This document shows positions 60,881 through 64,000 of a stretch of 64,000 bases of DNA, piece by piece. The notes below the pieces were generated by a model, which worked only from the letters and a program-made list of their open reading frames with translations, searched no databases and was not told the origin of the DNA. Positions within the stretch are counted from its first letter, which is position 1, and every line of letters starts with the position of its first letter. The stretch lies in assembly GCF_933208505.1 (NCBI RefSeq), contig NZ_CAKOEU010000001.1; one strand, written 5' to 3'. Both the position numbers and the translations under genes were made by a program. This stretch comes from Convivina praedatoris. Its GTDB lineage: Bacteria > Bacillota > Bacilli > Lactobacillales > Lactobacillaceae.

Positions 60881-63202
60881 TTAAGTTTTTTTAGATTCAC
60901 CTGAAGATGATGATGCCTGACTGCTACTACTTGATGATGCAGGGGTAGAACTAGCCGATGAAGAAGAACTAGCCACATCGCCCCCATTGTTAGTCGTTGC
61001 CGGTTGCTCCTCTTCAGCTTCCCGCCGTTGATACTGCGAAGAAGCATAGCTACTAGTACTGTAACTAGAAGTGCTATAGCTTGAACCAGTACTATATGAT
61101 GAACTATCTGAACTATCATCACTATCAAAGTCGCCGGTTCCATTCATGGAAGCCACACTTGGCAAACCACCATTACTCCAGTTAGCGCCTTTCACTTCAT
61201 ACTCCGCGATATTGTTACGTACCGTCTTAGTCACCGTACTTGGGGCATGCCAATCCGTATTATTACGATAACGCATGGCATAAGACATAACTTCCTTGTA
61301 GTACTTTGATGGTAGGTCCTGCTTATCCCAAGGAATGTAATGACCAGTCTGGTTAGGTTGATCATAACCCATCCAAACTGACAAAACATACGAACGGGTA
61401 TAACCAGTAAACCAAGCATCTGAAATCGCTTGATCAGGCATTCCAGCCCGTTCATCATAGGCAACCAAACCAGATTTACCAGCCTGATGAAGACCAGGAA
61501 TCATAGCTTCTGAAGCAGTTCCAACATAACTAATAACACCCTTCATCATGTCAGTTAGCATAAAGGCCGTACTTTCCTTCATTGCTTGCTTTCCGTTGAC
61601 TTTATTTTTATGGGTAGTACCGTCGCTAGTAATAACATCTTTAATGTAACTAGGCTTGTAGTAGGTTCCACCATTGGCAATGGCGCCAAAGGCGCCAGCC
61701 TCCTGTTCGGAAGAAATCGGAATACCCAAGGCAGCCGAACCCTCTGGCAAATTAGCTGTGGTGATGCCTAAGCCAGTTAAGAACTTAGATGAGCGCTTAG
61801 CCCCCACATTATCCAGCGTTTTGATGGCCGGAATATTACGAGACAAGGCTAGGGCCGAACGCATCGTCATGTTACCCATGAAGTTATTATCCCAGTCATT
61901 TACTGAAATATCAGTACCAGGATACTTATACTTCTTATCTTCAACCGTCCGATAAGTTGGCCAGTTTAAATACTCAATCGCTGGACCATAATCAACCAAA
62001 GGCTTAACCGATGATCCACCCGAACGCATCGTTTGGGTAGCACGATTAATACCAAAGGTGGTCTTAAGGTTACGACCACCAATCTGGGCAATTACGCGGC
62101 CGTTATCCGGATTAGTCATGGTTGCACCCAGTTGCAAATCCTTACTACCATAATCAATCGCAGAAGAATCGTTAGCTTGTTCATAAAGCTTTTTTTGCAA
62201 CTTATAATCCATGTCGGTATGGATCTTTAGACCACCCTGAGTGGTATCATAGCCCATTTCTTTGGCTTCTGAAATGGTTGAGCTGACATAGCCATCAACC
62301 AACTTACGCTTATCATCGGTATCTTGAGCTTTTTGGCTGATATCTTGCAAACCATCATTAACTGAGACATTCATGGCCTGATTAGCATCATCTTGACTAA
62401 GGGCTCCGTACTTAACCATTGCCTGCAGTACCAAATTCCGACGTTTTGTAGTGATATCCGTATCACTAGCATATGGATCGTAGTTAGTAGGTGATTGTGG
62501 AATACCAGCCAAAAGTGCCAATTGGGCCGTTGACAGCTCTTTGAGTGACTTACCGTAGTAATAATCAGCGGCAGTCTTCATCCCGTAAATTCCATGGCCC
62601 ATGTAGACCTTATTAATATAGAAATCTAAAATTTGATCCTTCGTGTAATTTTTTTCAACCTGAGTGGCCAAATAAATCTCTTGGGTCTTACGCTTAAGTG
62701 TCTGGTCTGCACTGGAAGTACTAAAAACTGACAACTTAACAAGTTGTTGGGTCAAAGTAGAACCACCCTGCATTCCTAACGAAGAGCCGGCCAAATTACT
62801 AGCCAAGGCACCACCAACACGAATTGGATCAACACCATGATGCTTATAAAAACGACGATCTTCAATCGAAACAATTGCTTGTTTAAGACCATCAGGGATA
62901 TCATCCTGACTGGCATATTCACGGTTTTTAGTGGCAGTTGACCAAACGATATTGTCGTCTTTGTCATAAATACGGGTCGCATTTTCAGCTGACAAACTCG
63001 ATTCTGTAATCTTAGGTGCAGTAATAAGATAGTAACTAAACAAAGCAGTGGCACATAAGACTAAGGCCAACATGATTAGTCCTAACCATCGGAAAAACCG
63101 CATCACCGGTCCTCTGGGTTTAGTTCGCTTCTGCGAGGCTGAACTTTCGGACTGAGAACTAGCTTCAGGGGTTGATGGTTGAGCTTGATTATCCTTTGAC
63201 AT
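60881..63202 (-). CDS. pbp1A: Penicillin-binding protein 1A
   Basis: A 773-aa bifunctional wall synthase. A Ser/Glu cytoplasmic tail (1-35) precedes one membrane anchor (RWLGLIMLALVLCATALFSYYLI). The glycosyltransferase has IVSIEDRRFYKHHGVD near 110 (catalytic Glu) and GGSTLTQQLVK; the transpeptidase has SGGSSVKPLVDYG with the nucleophile Ser (SxxK) near residue 398, SRN in LALSRNIPAI, and KSGLVAYDE (KTG-like KSG) near 580. The last 85 residues are Ser-rich low complexity outside the membrane. It lies 18 bp behind recU. Confidence 0.96.
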   Translation of the reverse strand: MSKDNQAQPSTPEASSQSESSASQKRTKPRGPVMRFFRWLGLIMLALVLCATALFSYYLITAPKITESSLSAENATRIYDKDDNIVWSTATKNREYASQDDIPDGLKQAIVSIEDRRFYKHHGVDPIRVGGALASNLAGSSLGMQGGSTLTQQLVKLSVFSTSSADQTLKRKTQEIYLATQVEKNYTKDQILDFYINKVYMGHGIYGMKTAADYYYGKSLKELSTAQLALLAGIPQSPTNYDPYASDTDITTKRRNLVLQAMVKYGALSQDDANQAMNVSVNDGLQDISQKAQDTDDKRKLVDGYVSSTISEAKEMGYDTTQGGLKIHTDMDYKLQKKLYEQANDSSAIDYGSKDLQLGATMTNPDNGRVIAQIGGRNLKTTFGINRATQTMRSGGSSVKPLVDYGPAIEYLNWPTYRTVEDKKYKYPGTDISVNDWDNNFMGNMTMRSALALSRNIPAIKTLDNVGAKRSSKFLTGLGITTANLPEGSAALGIPISSEQEAGAFGAIANGGTYYKPSYIKDVITSDGTTHKNKVNGKQAMKESTAFMLTDMMKGVISYVGTASEAMIPGLHQAGKSGLVAYDERAGMPDQAISDAWFTGYTRSYVLSVWMGYDQPNQTGHYIPWDKQDLPSKYYKEVMSYAMRYRNNTDWHAPSTVTKTVRNNIAEYEVKGANWSNGGLPSVASMNGTGDFDSDDSSDSSSYSTGSSYSTSSYSTSSYASSQYQRREAEEEQPATTNNGGDVASSSSSASSTPASSSSSSQASSSSGESKKT

Positions 63203-63220
63203 AAAAAAAACTCCTAGTAA

Positions 63221-63832
63221 CTAGGTCAAATCTGACAACATTGAATCCAAGGCCTGTAAATAATCAAGACTGGGATTCAAACTAGTAGGTATTTGATAGC
63301 TATGTTCAACGATTGCCGCATAGGTAATCGAGCGTGCCTGTGATCTATCCTGCCATTGGGCAATCAACCGGCTAGCCGGATAAATGTAGCTTTCATTGAA
63401 CTTGGTAAACTTAATAATGATAAAACCAATTCCGCCTTGCGATAGAACATTTGCTAAATGGCGAATCTGATGTTCGTGCAGATTTTTAAGTGGAAATGAG
63501 GTTTTATTACTGGTCTCTTTGGCATCAAAATCAATATAACGGCCTTGATAGACACCATTATAATCTGTTGTGGACGGTTTTTGGAAGTAGGCTTCAGTTA
63601 TTTTAGCAGCAGCACGCATGGGATAGTCTACCCCAACAATCGTCACCGGGGTAGGCTTTTTGTGAATAACGGCCAAATGATTCTCTAGATAGTAGTCATT
63701 AGCTTGGTTAATCTCATCTTCAAGCCCCATTCCCCGCCGACTATAAAGCGAAACGCGTTGCGTTTTTTGACTACGGGTAAGCGCATTACTAACCTTTTCC
63801 TGCCGATGAGTTCCCTTCGGATAGTTAATCAT
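63221..63832 (-). CDS. recU: Holliday junction resolvase RecU
   Basis: A 203-aa four-way-junction nuclease of Firmicutes. Marks are RRGMGLEDEINQANDYY, IHKKPTPVTIVGVDYP, the catalytic core YNGVYQGRYIDFDAKETSNKTSFPLKNLHEHQIRHL with the conserved Asp and ExK, and IIKFTKFNESYIYPA. It resolves recombination intermediates and acts in chromosome segregation. GGAG precedes the ATG. pbp1A follows 18 bp later, the usual recU-pbp pairing. Confidence 0.96.
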   Translation of the reverse strand: MINYPKGTHRQEKVSNALTRSQKTQRVSLYSRRGMGLEDEINQANDYYLENHLAVIHKKPTPVTIVGVDYPMRAAAKITEAYFQKPSTTDYNGVYQGRYIDFDAKETSNKTSFPLKNLHEHQIRHLANVLSQGGIGFIIIKFTKFNESYIYPASRLIAQWQDRSQARSITYAAIVEHSYQIPTSLNPSLDYLQALDSMLSDLT

Positions 63833-63935
63833 TCATACTCCAAATTTTGTACTCAAAATGTGATTACTAGTATTCTACCATAATTTTTAAATTGAACCCT
63901 TAATTGGCAAAGTAGGTTAATGAATTTTCAATTAA

Positions 63936-63967
63936 AAAACGGTTAAATCCATGAGTTTAACCGTTTT
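63936..63967. terminator. Terminator upstream of recU
   Basis: AAAACGGTTAAA - TCCATGAG - TTTAACCGTTTT, a perfect 12-bp inverted repeat with A/T flanks. It probably ends a gene lying beyond the window; the last 33 bases show no identifiable gene. Confidence 0.75.
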
Positions 63968-64000
63968 AACAAATTTAATGAAGACCTAAAGCCATTTTAG

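Noticed and set aside
1..64000. Phage, insertion sequence, CRISPR array, integrase or restriction-modification genes
   Set aside because: No transposase or integrase motifs, no short regular repeat-spacer arrays and no such genes were seen in any frame; the window is core chromosome plus an adhesin.

Overview
The window looks like a chromosomal segment of a low-to-mid G+C member of the Lactobacillales. It is most likely from the heterofermentative Weissella/Leuconostoc side of Lactobacillaceae; this is inferred from gene content, with no database search. Supporting signs are PolC-type replicase, GlnR/GlnA, EcsAB, PrsA, GpsB, RecU-PBP1A, a type B RNase P RNA, an aggregation-promoting-factor type LysM protein, two lactonase-family beta-propeller genes, and a KxYKxGKxW-type signal peptide on a giant serine-rich adhesin. 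No phage, insertion sequence, CRISPR array or integrase was seen. Apart from the adhesin and a few small hypotheticals it is ordinary core genome.

Layout. 1-4770 (minus) is the N-terminal 1590 codons of a serine-rich surface adhesin whose C-terminus lies beyond the window start; its last 1.5 kb is a nested tandem repeat. 4771-12250 is a more variable strip: lactate oxidase, a small membrane/acetyltransferase cluster (Pr6Pr, GNAT, CPBP protease, DUF805), a lactonase-family gene under a near-perfect CcpA site, and a two-gene SPFH / NfeD-like operon. 12249-18248 holds a secreted LysM protein, two small hypotheticals, TrmB, EcsA-EcsB, HIT and PrsA. 18290-22779 is a yhaO-yhaN-yhaM nuclease operon.

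22889-30675 is a pyruvate dehydrogenase operon led by a lipoate ligase (lplA-pdhA-pdhB-pdhC-pdhD-hydrolase) with a perfect CcpA site at its head, preceded by a second lipoate ligase copy broken by a one-base frameshift. With lactate oxidase this suggests oxygen-linked, carbon-regulated flow from lactate to pyruvate to acetyl-CoA (inference). 30796-51006 is a long minus-strand housekeeping run: glnA-glnR with a GlnR box, polA, a Bax-inhibitor-like protein, murC, ytpR, mtnN, nudF, a cold-shock protein, polC, proS, rseP, cdsA, uppS and glmS. 51187-64000 carries adenine deaminase plus a hypothetical partner, ftsK, tRNA-Glu, trmL, the second lactonase gene, a fused amino-acid ABC binding-protein/permease, rnpB, gpsB, a ypsA-like gene, PBP1A and recU.

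Most notable: (i) two genes, ecsA and the cold-shock gene, have an extended -10 box exactly 7 nt from the ATG and no ribosome-binding site, so they look leaderless; (ii) a protein joining a ribbon-helix-helix-like N-terminus to an NfeD-type C-terminal domain beside an SPFH gene; (iii) adhesin repeats whose lengths step by exactly 54 bp; (iv) a PrsA with no lipobox cysteine.
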